Part shown: one piece after another, positions 45,664 to 53,877 of the stretch | Layout of the letters: each line of letters begins with the position of its first letter | Numbering within the stretch: position 1 is the stretch's first letter | Source: DATKEJ01 sp963768715 | GTDB taxonomy: Bacteria; Bacteroidota; Rhodothermia; Rhodothermales; DATKEJ01 | Assembly (NCBI GenBank): GCA_963768715.1 | Contig: CAVYJC010000007.1 | Location: 310,001 to 374,000 of the forward strand | Direction of reading: 5' to 3' | Length of the DNA stretch: 64,000 nt | The notes under the pieces: model-generated | The model's database searches: none | The model's input: the letters and a program-made list of their open reading frames with translations, nothing else | Told to the model about the DNA's origin: nothing | Position numbers and translations under genes: made by a program

Positions 45664-46815
45664 ATGAAGATCACAAAGAAGTCGCTGCTCGTTACCAAGA
45701 TCGCGGGAATCGATCTGTTCATCCACTGGACGTTCGGACTGCTCATCGTGGGCCTCCCTGCGTTTTACCTGCTCACTGGCCACACGACCGCAGAGACCCT
45801 GTTTGTGCTTGCTCTCGTGCTGACGATATTTGTTTGCGTCGTCTTGCACGAGCTCGGCCACGCGCTTGTCGGCCGTCACTACGACGTGCCAACACGCGAC
45901 ATTACGCTCTATCCCATCGGTGGGGTCGCCCGACTTCAGCGGATGCCGACAGAGCCGATGGAGGAATTCTGGATTGCGATCGCAGGACCTGCCGTAAACG
46001 TTGGAATTGCCGTCCTTCTTCTTCCATTCGTTTTCGCGCTCGGGGGCTTTCCACCGATGAAAGACATGTTCCTGGATACGCAGGGATATTTCATTCCAAA
46101 ACTGGTGGGGATCAACGTCATGCTTGTCGCCTTCAACCTCCTCCCCGCTTTTCCAATGGATGGAGGCCGCGTCATGCGCGCGCTGCTCGCCACTCGAATG
46201 ACCTACCTCAAAGCGACGCATCTGGCGGCCCGCACCGGACAGTTCATGGCCATCTTTTTCGGCCTTTTTGGATTTCTGTTCTTCAATCCCATCCTGATGT
46301 TCATCGCCCTATTCGTCTATCTGGGGGCACAGCAGGAAGAACAGGCGACCACGATGCGAACCGTCATCCAGGGCGTACCGGTCCAAGAAGCCATGATGAC
46401 GCGCTACGAAACGCTCGCGCCGAAGGCGACGCTACGTCAGGCCGTCGCCAAGCTCCTCGCCGGATCCGAACATGATTTTCCTGTTGTTGAATCGGGTCAC
46501 GCGGTCGGCGTTTTGACACGCAAAGATCTGATGCACGCACTCGCAGAAAGCAATCCGTCAGTCATTGTCGAACAGGTCATGAGAGCTGACTGTCCCGTCG
46601 TAGAAGACACCGCAATGCTCGATGAAGCCTTCCAGCGCATGCAGGAGTCGCAATGTCCGATCGCACTCGTTACGAAGAACGAACAGCTTATTGGCGTTCT
46701 CAGCCTGGAAAACGTCGGCGAGTATATGATGGTCGCTGCGGCGACGAATCCAAAGGCTCCCACGAGCGCCATTCCGGTATCGATGCCGAAACAGACGGTC
46801 TCCAGGATGCCGTAA
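45664..46815 (+). CDS. Site-2 protease (M50) with CBS domain pair
   Basis: A 383-aa intramembrane metalloprotease. The zinc motif HELGHALVG is at about residues 62-70 and the third ligand motif NLLPAFPMDGGRVMRA at about residues 158-173, both inside membrane helices. A CBS pair follows (about residues 240-365: VQEAMMTRYETLAPKATL... and VIVEQVMRADCPVVEDTA), which usually binds adenine nucleotides and tunes activity. It probably releases a membrane-anchored regulator by cleavage; the substrate is not in the neighbourhood. ATG 45664 has no strong SD. Length is normal for the S2P-CBS class. Confidence 0.95.
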   Translation: MKITKKSLLVTKIAGIDLFIHWTFGLLIVGLPAFYLLTGHTTAETLFVLALVLTIFVCVVLHELGHALVGRHYDVPTRDITLYPIGGVARLQRMPTEPMEEFWIAIAGPAVNVGIAVLLLPFVFALGGFPPMKDMFLDTQGYFIPKLVGINVMLVAFNLLPAFPMDGGRVMRALLATRMTYLKATHLAARTGQFMAIFFGLFGFLFFNPILMFIALFVYLGAQQEEQATTMRTVIQGVPVQEAMMTRYETLAPKATLRQAVAKLLAGSEHDFPVVESGHAVGVLTRKDLMHALAESNPSVIVEQVMRADCPVVEDTAMLDEAFQRMQESQCPIALVTKNEQLIGVLSLENVGEYMMVAAATNPKAPTSAIPVSMPKQTVSRMP

Positions 46816-46992
46816 CGGGCTGAAGTCAACGACCAGGTCATCCTATGCGCTGACCCAGTCAGGCATGGGGCAGAATTATGCGCCACCTATTGTGCGACCT
46901 CATTTCATGATCTATTATTAGCGGTTCGCGGACCACCACAACTGTTTCTCGCCGGCCATAGCTTCGTCGAGACCTATAAGATCGGGTCGAAA

Positions 46993-47874
46993 ATGCGCTA
47001 CGTCAAAACGTGCATTCTGGTCCTGATGCTACTGATCCTTGGGGGCCGTTCCTCGCTAAGGGCCCAGTCAGGCATCCCGCCCATGATCACTTTCCAAGGC
47101 TTCCTGGCGGATGACGCCGGCCAGCCGATCACCGACACGCTGTCGGTATTGTTCAAACTGTACGACGATGCGGTGACGTCGACGTCCCTGTGGATGGAAA
47201 CACAGGATGTCGGCATTATCGACGGAATCTTCGACGTCTATCTTGGGGAGACAACGCCGATCCCCGATTCAGTGTTCGACCGAACGGAGGTCTACCTGGG
47301 AATCAAAGTCGGATCCGACGAGGAAATGACACCCCGCCAGCGTCTTGCCGCAACCGCGTGGTCGTACGCAAGTGCGTGTGTGTTCACTGTTTGGTACGAG
47401 GACACCGACGGCGACGGTTACGGCGTTAACGCGAGTACCACGATCGCCTGCCACAAACCGTCCGGATTCGCGGCCAACAACACAGATTGCAACGACAGCA
47501 GTAGCAGTATCCATCCGGACGCACTCGAGTTTTGCAACGGCCTCGACGACGATTGCAGCGGCGTCATTGACGACGGCACCGCCGGTTCCGAGTGTGATGA
47601 CTTCAACCAGTGCACGTCGAACGGGTGCGACAACGGCGCGTGTTTCTTCACGGATCTTCCTCAGGGTGTTGGATGCAATGACAGCGACGCATGCACGACA
47701 AGTGACGTTTGCGACGGGTCGGGCGGCTGCGCAGGTACTCCCATAGATTGCGACGACAGCAACGAATGCACAACCGATTCCTGTAGCGGCGGCGGTTGCA
47801 CACATACTTTTGTCCCTAACGATGTTCCGTGTTCCGGTGGCACTTGTCAGGACGGTATCTGCGTTGCTAGCTGA
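46993..47874 (+). CDS. Secreted FQG-type protein with MopE-like Cys-rich tail
   Basis: A 293-aa secreted protein. After a signal peptide (CILVLMLLILGGRSSLRAQ) comes the FQG-type N-terminal domain (MITFQGFLADDAGQPITDTL, TPRQRLAATAWSYA). The C-terminal half has YEDTDGDGYGVNASTTIAC and NTDCNDSSSSIHPDALEFC, the putative metal-binding motif of MopE/PF11617-type proteins, then CNGLDDDCSGVIDDG and a Cys/Asp-rich run of ~90 residues with some 18 cysteines. Such tails bind copper or calcium or are disulfide-rich. It is the fourth FQG-type protein in the window. Two genes sit just before and after with loose spacing. Function is inferred only. Confidence 0.8.
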   Translation: MRYVKTCILVLMLLILGGRSSLRAQSGIPPMITFQGFLADDAGQPITDTLSVLFKLYDDAVTSTSLWMETQDVGIIDGIFDVYLGETTPIPDSVFDRTEVYLGIKVGSDEEMTPRQRLAATAWSYASACVFTVWYEDTDGDGYGVNASTTIACHKPSGFAANNTDCNDSSSSIHPDALEFCNGLDDDCSGVIDDGTAGSECDDFNQCTSNGCDNGACFFTDLPQGVGCNDSDACTTSDVCDGSGGCAGTPIDCDDSNECTTDSCSGGGCTHTFVPNDVPCSGGTCQDGICVAS

Positions 47875-47886
47875 CCCGTAGAATCG

Positions 47887-48246
47887 ATGCGACAGGTTCC
47901 GACAAGATTCTTTCTGCTGCTGCCGCTATTTGTGGTTCCCGCCCTGAAGACATCTGGACAGCCGGTCCTAGCCCTGAAGAAATCCGTTCACACGCGTTTC
48001 CCACACCCTCAGGAAACGTATCACGCGCATTGCGCGAGCAAATCCTGCTCCGACCACTACACGCTAGTCTGGAGCTCGACGTCGGCCGAAGTTGCCCGGA
48101 TGAGGTCGCAGCATTACCTACTGTTCGAAGTTACGGGACAGGTCTCCGTCGGTGATTCGAGCAGCCGGAGATACAGGTTGACAGCCGGAGCATTAGTTGA
48201 GACGCTGTCAAATCTGAAGTTCGTTAGGGCCAGACCGCCAACCTGA
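47887..48246 (+). CDS. Short secreted protein, possibly a remnant
   Basis: A 119-aa protein with a signal peptide (FFLLLPLFVVPALKTSG) that starts 12 bases after the previous stop codon. The end (RMRSQHYLLFEVTGQVSVGDSSSRRYRLTAGALVE) resembles the S-x-x-Y-x-L-x-x-G-type segment common before T9SS or similar tails in this kind of genome, but no sorting domain follows. It may be a real small exported protein cotranscribed with its neighbour, or the 5' part of a truncated gene. Low confidence. Confidence 0.4.
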   Translation: MRQVPTRFFLLLPLFVVPALKTSGQPVLALKKSVHTRFPHPQETYHAHCASKSCSDHYTLVWSSTSAEVARMRSQHYLLFEVTGQVSVGDSSSRRYRLTAGALVETLSNLKFVRARPPT

Positions 48247-48359
48247 GGAATCCAGGTCTTGCGCGGGCCGTCCTGGGTCGGCCCCGGGCGCGTCCAGTGC
48301 GAATCGACATTGCAAAACGCAAACTTGGGGACAGGCCGAGGGGCTTTGCCCGCGATCGA

Positions 48360-48950
48360 CTAGGCTCTCCTCTTCGAGAGCTCGTCATACGCCGTCGCCA
48401 TAACGACGGTCGCATAGACACCCACGAACACGGCGCCGATAACGAGGGCGAGCACACCGAGGAGGCAAAGGAGGAAGACGACCACGCTGAGGACAAACAG
48501 ATCCCACTTGTAGCCACGCATCAGTTCCCAGGATACTCGCAGCGTGTCTTTGACGCCATGATCGGCGTCCAATACCAGGTACAGGGCGGGAAACAGGCCC
48601 ACGGCCACAATCACGCCGGGAACGATCAGAAGGATCGTTCCGATTACGATCAACAGTATCTCAGCCAGAGAAACGCCCAGAGTACGGCCAAATTCTTTGA
48701 AACCGTCAAAGACGTCGCGGATTTCGACATCCTCCCCGCGGACCAGTCGGACGAGGGCGTAGTTGCATCCCGCCGTCAGGGGCCCCGCGACCAGCAGTGG
48801 AAGAACAGGTATCACGCCCGCGATCGAAAGAATGAGAACCTGAACAACCGCAATCGCGAAGACAAGGCCCATGTTGGCGCGAAAAATCTCCCAGCTTCTT
48901 CGCAGAACATGACCTACGCTGAGATCCGGGTAATCGTATTGCTCTTCCAT
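48360..48950 (-). CDS. DUF975/glycerophosphodiester-membrane-domain-like protein
   Basis: A 196-aa integral membrane protein with about five helices (for example VFAIAVVQVLILSIAGVIPVLPLLVAG and FVLSVVVFLLCLLGVLALVIGAVFVG). The pattern of a short soluble start (VGHVLRRSWEIFRAN), a polar RLVRGEDVEIRDVFDGFKEF loop and the SWELMRGYKWDLF segment matches the DUF975/YciC- or GlpQ-membrane-domain-like families. These are of unknown or lipid-related function. Start ATG 48950 is the first in frame. It stands alone. Confidence 0.75.
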   Translation of the reverse strand: MEEQYDYPDLSVGHVLRRSWEIFRANMGLVFAIAVVQVLILSIAGVIPVLPLLVAGPLTAGCNYALVRLVRGEDVEIRDVFDGFKEFGRTLGVSLAEILLIVIGTILLIVPGVIVAVGLFPALYLVLDADHGVKDTLRVSWELMRGYKWDLFVLSVVVFLLCLLGVLALVIGAVFVGVYATVVMATAYDELSKRRA

Positions 48951-49132
48951 TGTCTGCCTAAGTCAGCGGTTTTGTCATCGGTCATCACTGCTGAATTACG
49001 GCATCACGGGGAAAAATGGAAATGGAAATAAAAAAAGGGGAAATGGCGTATGGAAACCTGGGCGCCATGCAGTACCCGAAGGCCACCCCACATCCGAGTA
49101 GCCCACCATCCATTCAAGGCCCCAATTATTAA

Positions 49133-50227
49133 TTACTTAAAGTCCAACACTTGCTCAATCCGATCACGATTGGCTTGATCATTGGCAGGCAATCTATCGA
49201 GCGCCATCCGGTAGTACTTCGTGGCGTTGGCCTGATCGCCCAGGTTCTTGTAGCACTCTGCAAGGCTGTCGTAAGGATTCCATGAGTCGGGATGTCGCTT
49301 GATGTTGAGCTCGAACGTCTCCTTCGCCTTCTGGATGAGCCCCATGCCCATAAGCTGATAGCCGTAGAAGTTCAGCTCATTTTCAGTCGAGTTCTCGATC
49401 AGTGGAGCCATGAACGCGTCCGCTTCCTCGAGCTTCCCTTCCTTCATCAGGAAGCGTCCTTTCAAGCTCTGGGTCAGAAACGTATTGTTTGCCGCAATTG
49501 CGCGATCGGCCCACTTCATGCCCACGTCGAGGTCCACGTTGTTGTTCAAAGAGTAGTTGGCAATCGCCGCGTAGTCCTGCGACGTAAATCCGCCCCGGTA
49601 GAAAAGCTCATCTTCCATAGAGGCGAGGACGACTTGCTGGTAGTTATCGACCTGCACGCGAAACGGAACCTTCAGCTCCTCCCAAAGAAGTGCGATGGTG
49701 AGCCCGCCATTGCCATCCTCATCAGAGAACTCGTACGTGAGCCGCTCCCTGAACGGCGCTTTCTCCGGCGTGACCGTGACGCGCAGCGCATCCTCCGACT
49801 CCTCATAGAAAAAGGCGCCCCACAACGTGGCATCCTTGTTGAAGACGATGGTCCAGTTCTGTTCGCCCGGGATCATGCTCAGACCGTACGTCCCCGCCGG
49901 GAGCTTCTCTCCTTCGACCAGCACGTCGTGCTCGAAGGTGATCGTCGTATTTCTGTTGGCGCCCGCCCGCCAGGGATGATCCTTGCCGTTCCCGAAGTTG
50001 GTAAGCGCTTTTGTCAATCCGTACGGGACGAGTCCGCCCCAGATCTTCCGGCCCTTGACGGCCGGACGGGCATATTTGATGGTGATGTCGGTTAACCCTA
50101 CTTCCTCGGAAACCGTGGCATACGGGCTTACGAGGGGTTGCCGTATCTGCGCCGAACACTCGTTGGAAACCAGAAGGGCTGACAAGAAGAGTATCGCGGC
50201 CGGCAATGGTAAAAATCTGGGATACAT
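49133..50227 (-). CDS. Exported DUF2911 protein with TPR-like C-terminus
   Basis: A 364-aa secreted protein. A signal peptide (LPAAILFLSALLVSNECSA, perhaps a lipobox at NEC) precedes a DUF2911 domain (about residues 28-190) with ISPYA-like LVSPYATVSEEVG, IKYARPAVKGRKIWGGLVPYG, WRAGANRNTTITFEHDVLVEG and AGTYGLSMIPG. The rest (about 205-364) is helix pairs of TPR type (NPYDSLAECYKNLGDQANATKYYRMAL). The family is common in Bacteroidota and of unknown function; the TPR part suggests protein contact. Its 3' end touches a short heptamer run (AATTATT, AATTACT). Confidence 0.9.
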   Translation of the reverse strand: MYPRFLPLPAAILFLSALLVSNECSAQIRQPLVSPYATVSEEVGLTDITIKYARPAVKGRKIWGGLVPYGLTKALTNFGNGKDHPWRAGANRNTTITFEHDVLVEGEKLPAGTYGLSMIPGEQNWTIVFNKDATLWGAFFYEESEDALRVTVTPEKAPFRERLTYEFSDEDGNGGLTIALLWEELKVPFRVQVDNYQQVVLASMEDELFYRGGFTSQDYAAIANYSLNNNVDLDVGMKWADRAIAANNTFLTQSLKGRFLMKEGKLEEADAFMAPLIENSTENELNFYGYQLMGMGLIQKAKETFELNIKRHPDSWNPYDSLAECYKNLGDQANATKYYRMALDRLPANDQANRDRIEQVLDFK

Positions 50228-50548
50228 GGGGATCGGGTTGGAGATTGAGTCGACCCCTCGATTACGGGCCGGATAATCGGGCGGTTACGAATCGGATGCG
50301 GGGGGACGAGGAATTACCCCGTGAGAAAATTCAGAATTCAGAGACTTGTCCGGCGACGCTTGCGCGAAGCGGGGGCAAAGACGGATTCAGAATTGGCCGG
50401 CGGTGAAACTCGGGAGTCGATAGATCGTGAATAGTTGGGATGTAAGGAGACAGGCGGTGACTTTGGGACTGTCTCGAGCGCCCCATTGGGTCGACTGCGG
50501 AGGCTCGGTGTCGGTTGCATATATTTGGCAGATACCAAACATTCTCAC
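50228..50548. other. Upstream region of OMP gene copy 1, no gene seen
   Basis: A 321-base gap between divergent genes. It contains AATTCAGAATTCAGA-type short repeats near 50330 but no supported gene, terminator or clear promoter. It probably carries both promoters. Confidence 0.35.
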
Positions 50549-51226
50549 ATGCGGATTCATCATTTCGGCGCCAGTCTGGTTCTCGCTTGCTCGTTCCTGC
50601 CGGCGTCGGTCCTGGGCCAAGCATTCGGTTTCAACGGCGGACTCCAGAAGGCGAACATCAAGACCGATGAGGCGAAAAATGCATTCGGGACCGAGGTCGG
50701 CTACACGCTCGGCTTCTTCCTCAACATCGGCCTGCCGTCAAATTTCGGCATCTTTACCGAAGCGAGATATTCGCAGAAGATCATCACGCAGCAGGAGGCG
50801 GCGGATGCCCAACACCAACTGACGAATCCGGATGTGAAGCTCGATCTTGGTTCGATCGAGATTCCGGTAGCCCTGGCGTGGAAGCCTCCGGTGAAGGGCC
50901 GCGTTCGTCCACGCATCTACGCGGGGCCCGTCATATCGGTGATTGTCAACCAGCAGGTCGAGCTCACCGAGAAGTCTCCCGGGGACGTCATAAACGAAGC
51001 CTTCGTTCTCACCCGTGACGCATTCGCCGACCGCGATCTTGGATGGGTTGCCGGGGCCGGCCTGTCGATCAAGCTCATCGACCTCGGCATCACCACGCTG
51101 CAGCTCATGGGAGACGTCCGATATGTTGGAGGACTCAATTCTGTGAACAAGAATTTTGCCGGCAATCCTCTGCGACGGAGCATCGGCGTCGGGGCGTTCA
51201 ATGCGATGGTTGGGGTAGGGTTCTAA
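50549..51226 (+). CDS. Outer-membrane beta-barrel protein, copy 1 (PorT-like fold)
   Basis: A 225-aa outer-membrane protein. ATG 50549 (MRIHHFGASLVLACSFLPASVLGQ) opens a signal peptide; the ORF's earlier start at 50435 is not in a signal. The rest shows the alternating strands and turn patterns of the OMP_b-brl_2/PorT-like family (FGFNGGLQKANIKTDEA; TEARYSQKIITQQEA; RPRIYAGPVISVIVNQQVEL; WVAGAGLSIKLIDLG), ending in GVGF. Copy 2 has the same length. Eight-stranded barrels of this family are structural or transport-related; its role here is unknown. Confidence 0.9.
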   Translation: MRIHHFGASLVLACSFLPASVLGQAFGFNGGLQKANIKTDEAKNAFGTEVGYTLGFFLNIGLPSNFGIFTEARYSQKIITQQEAADAQHQLTNPDVKLDLGSIEIPVALAWKPPVKGRVRPRIYAGPVISVIVNQQVELTEKSPGDVINEAFVLTRDAFADRDLGWVAGAGLSIKLIDLGITTLQLMGDVRYVGGLNSVNKNFAGNPLRRSIGVGAFNAMVGVGF

Positions 51227-51230
51227 GTAA

Positions 51231-51258
51231 ATTAAGAATTAAGAATTAAGAATTAAGA
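51231..51258. repeat. Heptamer array (ATTAAGA)
   Basis: Four perfect 7-bp copies of ATTAAGA starting 5 bases after the stop codon of OMP copy 1. Confidence 0.9.
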
Positions 51259-51277
51259 ATTGGGTAACCGCGATCCC

Positions 51278-51839
51278 CGTAGGGACATGCCATAGCGAAG
51301 CGACGGCATGTCCGTGGCCCCGTTTCAGACCACCCCGTAGGGACATGCCATAGCGAAGCGACGGCATGTCCGTGGCCCCGTTTCAGACCACCCCGTAGGG
51401 ATATGCCATAGCGAAGCGACGGCATGTCCGTGGCCCCGTTTCAGACCACCCGTAGGGACATGCCATAGCGAAGCGACGGCATGTCCGTGGCGCCGTTTCA
51501 AACCACCCCGTAGGGACATGCCATAGCGAAGCGACGGCATGTCCGTGGCCCCGTTTCAGACCACCCGTAGGGACATGCCATAGCGAAGCGACGGCATGTC
51601 CGTGGCGCCGTTTCAGACCACCCCGTAGGGACATGCCATAGCGAAGCGACGGCATGTCCGTGGCCCCGTTTCAGACCACCCGTAGGGACATGCCATAGCG
51701 AAGCGACGGCATGTCCGTGGCCCCGTTTCAGACCACCCGTAGGGACATGCCATAGCGAAGCGACGGCATGTCCGTGGCCCCGTTTCAGACCACCCCGTAG
51801 GGATATGCCATAGCGAAGCGACGGCATGTCCGTGGCGCC
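51278..51839. repeat. Ten-unit tandem hairpin array (57/58 bp) between OMP copies
   Basis: Ten direct repeats start at 51278, 51336, 51394, 51451, 51509, 51566, 51624, 51681, 51738 and 51796 (steps of 57 or 58 bp). Each unit holds a hairpin GGACATGCC, a 13-base centre (atagcgaagcgac), GGCATGTCC: a perfect 9-bp stem except units 3 and 10, which read GGATATGCC (a G-U wobble in RNA). Length varies by a C in the CACC(C)CC spacer. There are no unique spacers and no reading-frame constraint. The region lies between the two OMP paralogues, after the ATTAAGA array, and carries only repeat-encoded frames. Confidence 0.97.
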
Positions 51840-51949
51840 TGTTCGGAAGATTTTTCGGGACTGGCAACACAAAGGTCTGCATATCCGATGTCCGGTGGGG
51901 CCATCAATTTGCGCGTCAATATGGTATCGCGACGCAAAACACTTCCGCC

Positions 51950-52627
51950 ATGCCATCCCGTGCCATTCGAACCTCTCTGATTCTCGCCATGACCGTTGTC
52001 GCCGGAACGGCCTTCGGCCAGCGATACGGACTCCGCGGCGGAGTCCAGGAAACGAGCGTCATCACCGATCACGCAGGTGAAACGTTCGGAACGGAGACGG
52101 GCCTCACACTCGGAGGATTCTTGAACATCAATCTGCCTGTCAACCTGGCCGTTTCGGCGGACGGAATGTACACGCAGAAAATCATCACCCAGCAGAATGT
52201 CAGCGCGCTGCAAGGCGGCCCGCTGAATCCGAAGGTGACGCTGCAGCTCGGAACGATAGAAATTCCAGTCGTGCTGGCCTGGCGCGTGCCTGTCAATGGT
52301 CCCGTCCGGCCCCGGCTCTACGGTGGACCGGTGATCGGGGTGATTGTGGACCAGCAAGTCGATCTCAATGACAAGGCGGTTGGAAAGGCCGTCAATGAGG
52401 CGCTCGTCCTGACTCGCGACGCATTCTCGGACCGCGAGGTTGGATGGACCGCCGGCGCGGGCCTCTCAATCGGGCTGGCGAACATGGGGTTTAACTCGAT
52501 TCACCTCCTTCTGGACCTCCGATACCAGCGAGGGATTACTTCCGTCCAGGACGATTTCGCGGGCAACCCTTTGAGTAAGACGGTGCGAATGGGGGCGTTC
52601 ACCGGGTTGATTGGGGTAGGGTTCTAA
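51950..52627 (+). CDS. Outer-membrane beta-barrel protein, copy 2 (PorT-like fold)
   Basis: Tandem paralogue of 50549-51226, also 225 aa, with matching motifs: QRYGLRGGVQETSVITD, MYTQKIITQQN, RPRLYGGPVIGVIVDQQVDL, VLTRDAFSDREVGWTAGAGL and the GVGF end. The start at 51950 follows the array by ~110 bases and opens a signal peptide (TSLILAMTVVAGTAFGQ). The two differ mostly in extracellular loops, as expected of a duplicated porin-like protein under loop selection. Its stop lies next to another ATTAAGA-type array. Confidence 0.9.
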   Translation: MPSRAIRTSLILAMTVVAGTAFGQRYGLRGGVQETSVITDHAGETFGTETGLTLGGFLNINLPVNLAVSADGMYTQKIITQQNVSALQGGPLNPKVTLQLGTIEIPVVLAWRVPVNGPVRPRLYGGPVIGVIVDQQVDLNDKAVGKAVNEALVLTRDAFSDREVGWTAGAGLSIGLANMGFNSIHLLLDLRYQRGITSVQDDFAGNPLSKTVRMGAFTGLIGVGF

Positions 52628-52630
52628 AAG

Positions 52631-52658
52631 AATTAAGAATTAAGAATTAAGAATTAAG
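52631..52658. repeat. Heptamer array (AATTAAG)
   Basis: Four copies of AATTAAG starting 3 bases after the stop of OMP copy 2, the same motif (phase-shifted) as behind copy 1. Confidence 0.9.
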
Positions 52659-52708
52659 AATTCTCCATTCCGTAGGGGCATGCCAGAGCGAACCTGTCCG
52701 CCGTGGTG

Positions 52709-52851
52709 TCTCTCCCGTGGTCGCGCGGGCGACTGACACGGCTGAAACCGACGTGCCCGCGCGCTCTAAAGGCGGCAGCGTGTCATTCCGAACGCTCCCG
52801 ATGAAGTCGGGAGCGGAGGAACCTCTTCGGGAACTGCTATCCTCACAACCT
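52709..52851. repeat. Dispersed intergenic repeat, copy A, with swapped hairpin
   Basis: Shares TCTCTCCCGTGGTCGCGCGG, CGACGTGCCCGCGCGCTCT, GTCATTCCGAAC and GGAGGAACCTC with 58489-58615. Between the last two blocks this copy has GCTCCCGA-N5-TCGGGAGC (52794-52814), a different hairpin from copy B. A partial array unit (52668-52695) and a GGCAGGCC-N11-GGCCTGCC hairpin (52897-52923) flank it. Confidence 0.8.
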
Positions 52852-52927
52852 CCTCCGGTATCGATCTTCAAGGGGATGACAGGCAGCATCCCTACGGGCA
52901 GGCCGCCCTCCGGTTGGCCTGCCGCTA

Positions 52928-52990
52928 CGCACCTCGCACCTTGCACTTCGCACTCTTATCATTCAGCGACTAGCGATTAGCGATCAGCAA
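52928..52990. repeat. Nine-unit heptamer array touching the GNAT start codon
   Basis: CGCACCT twice, TGCACTT, CGCACTC, TTATCAT, TCAGCGA, CTAGCGA, TTAGCGA, TCAGCAA. The last unit supplies the A of the ATG at 52990. Confidence 0.9.
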
Positions 52991-53450
52991 TGAGGTCAGC
53001 GCCCACAATAACCCTTCGTCCCGCGACACTTTCTGATGCGCGACGGATCGCCGAGCTCAGTACAACGCTCGGCTATCCCGTCTCCGGAGACAGCCATTGC
53101 CGAGCGACTCGAGCGGTTGCTGCCGCGAGAATCGGACGTCATTCTGGTGGCGGAAGGCGCGGACGGGCGGATCGTCGGCTGGATCCACGGCGGAGAGCTG
53201 GATCTGCTCGAATCCGGGCGCCGGGGCGAAATCCTCGGACTCGTCGTTGATCCCGATCACCGCAATCAAGGCATCGGACGCATGCTCGTCGAGGCGGTTG
53301 AATCGTGGGTCAGTCAATCGTGGCCACCACATGATCTCGGTGCGGAGCAACGTCCTCCGACCGGAGGCACATCCGTTCTACGAGCGACTCGGATATCGAC
53401 GGGTCAAGACGCAGCACGTTTATCGTAAGGAATTAATAATTAAGGATTAA
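52990..53450 (+). pseudogene. GNAT acetyltransferase in three frames
   Basis: An N-acetyltransferase split by two frameshifts. The first frame (MRSAPTITLRPATLSDARRIAELSTTLGYP) gives the family's start. The second (ETAIAERLERLLPRESDVILVAEGADGRIVGWIHGG...EILGLVVDPDHRNQGIGRMLVE) carries the acetyl-CoA motif Q/R-x-x-G-x-G/A (RNQGIGRML). The third ends with FYERLGYRRVKTQHVYRKEL, the usual C-terminal FY-x-x-x-GY. All three parts are well conserved, so decay is recent or the indels are sequence errors. It lies between two heptamer arrays. Confidence 0.8.
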
Positions 53451-53493
53451 GAATTAAGGATTAGGAATTAGGAATTAAGAATTAGGAATGGGG
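53431..53493. repeat. Nine-unit heptamer array (AATTAAG/GATTAGG)
   Basis: AATTAAT, AATTAAG, GATTAAG, AATTAAG, GATTAGG, AATTAGG, AATTAAG, AATTAGG, AATGGGG. It overlaps the end of the GNAT frame, so the last codons (IIKD) are repeat-encoded. Confidence 0.9.
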
Positions 53494-53594
53494 TTATGTC
53501 GAAGGGGGGCAATTCAACACCCAACGATCGACCTGCAACAAAACACCCATTGCCAATTCTCGATCGCGTTCCGCAACCGATGTCATTCGTTCCC

Positions 53595-53709
53595 GGGCAT
53601 GAATGCCCTCGCTTGAAACAACGCCCCGTGAACGGGGCTTAATTTCCAAATCGCCTCAAGAGGCCGGTTTATCAGGCCGTCGCTTCAAGACCGGGCGTTT
53701 ACGCCCGGT
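53595..53709. repeat. Cluster of tight REP-like hairpins
   Basis: GGGCAT-GA-ATGCCC (53595-53608), GCCCCGT-GA-ACGGGGC (53623-53638), GGCC-N9-GGCC near 53663-53679 and ACCGGGCGT-TT-ACGCCCGGT (53690-53709), separated by short GCTTGAA/CGCTTCAAG linkers. Two-base loops and GC stems resemble REP-type elements. The gap 53494-53778 has no gene. Confidence 0.8.
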
Positions 53710-53877
53710 TGCTCAAACGAAATAGCGGGATCCGGCTCACGGGATCGTTCCCCGTCCAACGACCCTCTATCCAATCCCGTGATTCGTACCTTAACGATCC
53801 GCCCCGGGTATGACGCACAGCGAGGTCCGCGGCGCGGCGTTTCAATTCTACGATTCGAGTTCGCAACCAGAAACCCA

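Noticed and set aside
51278..51839. CRISPR array
   Set aside because: Units are directly joined with no unique spacers, the whole unit repeats, and no cas gene is near.
51325..51956. Overlapping minus-strand frames in the hairpin array (70-150 aa, HAVASLWHVPTG repeats)
   Set aside because: Unit length switches between 57 and 58 bp, so frames are not kept; the frames are a by-product of the repeat.
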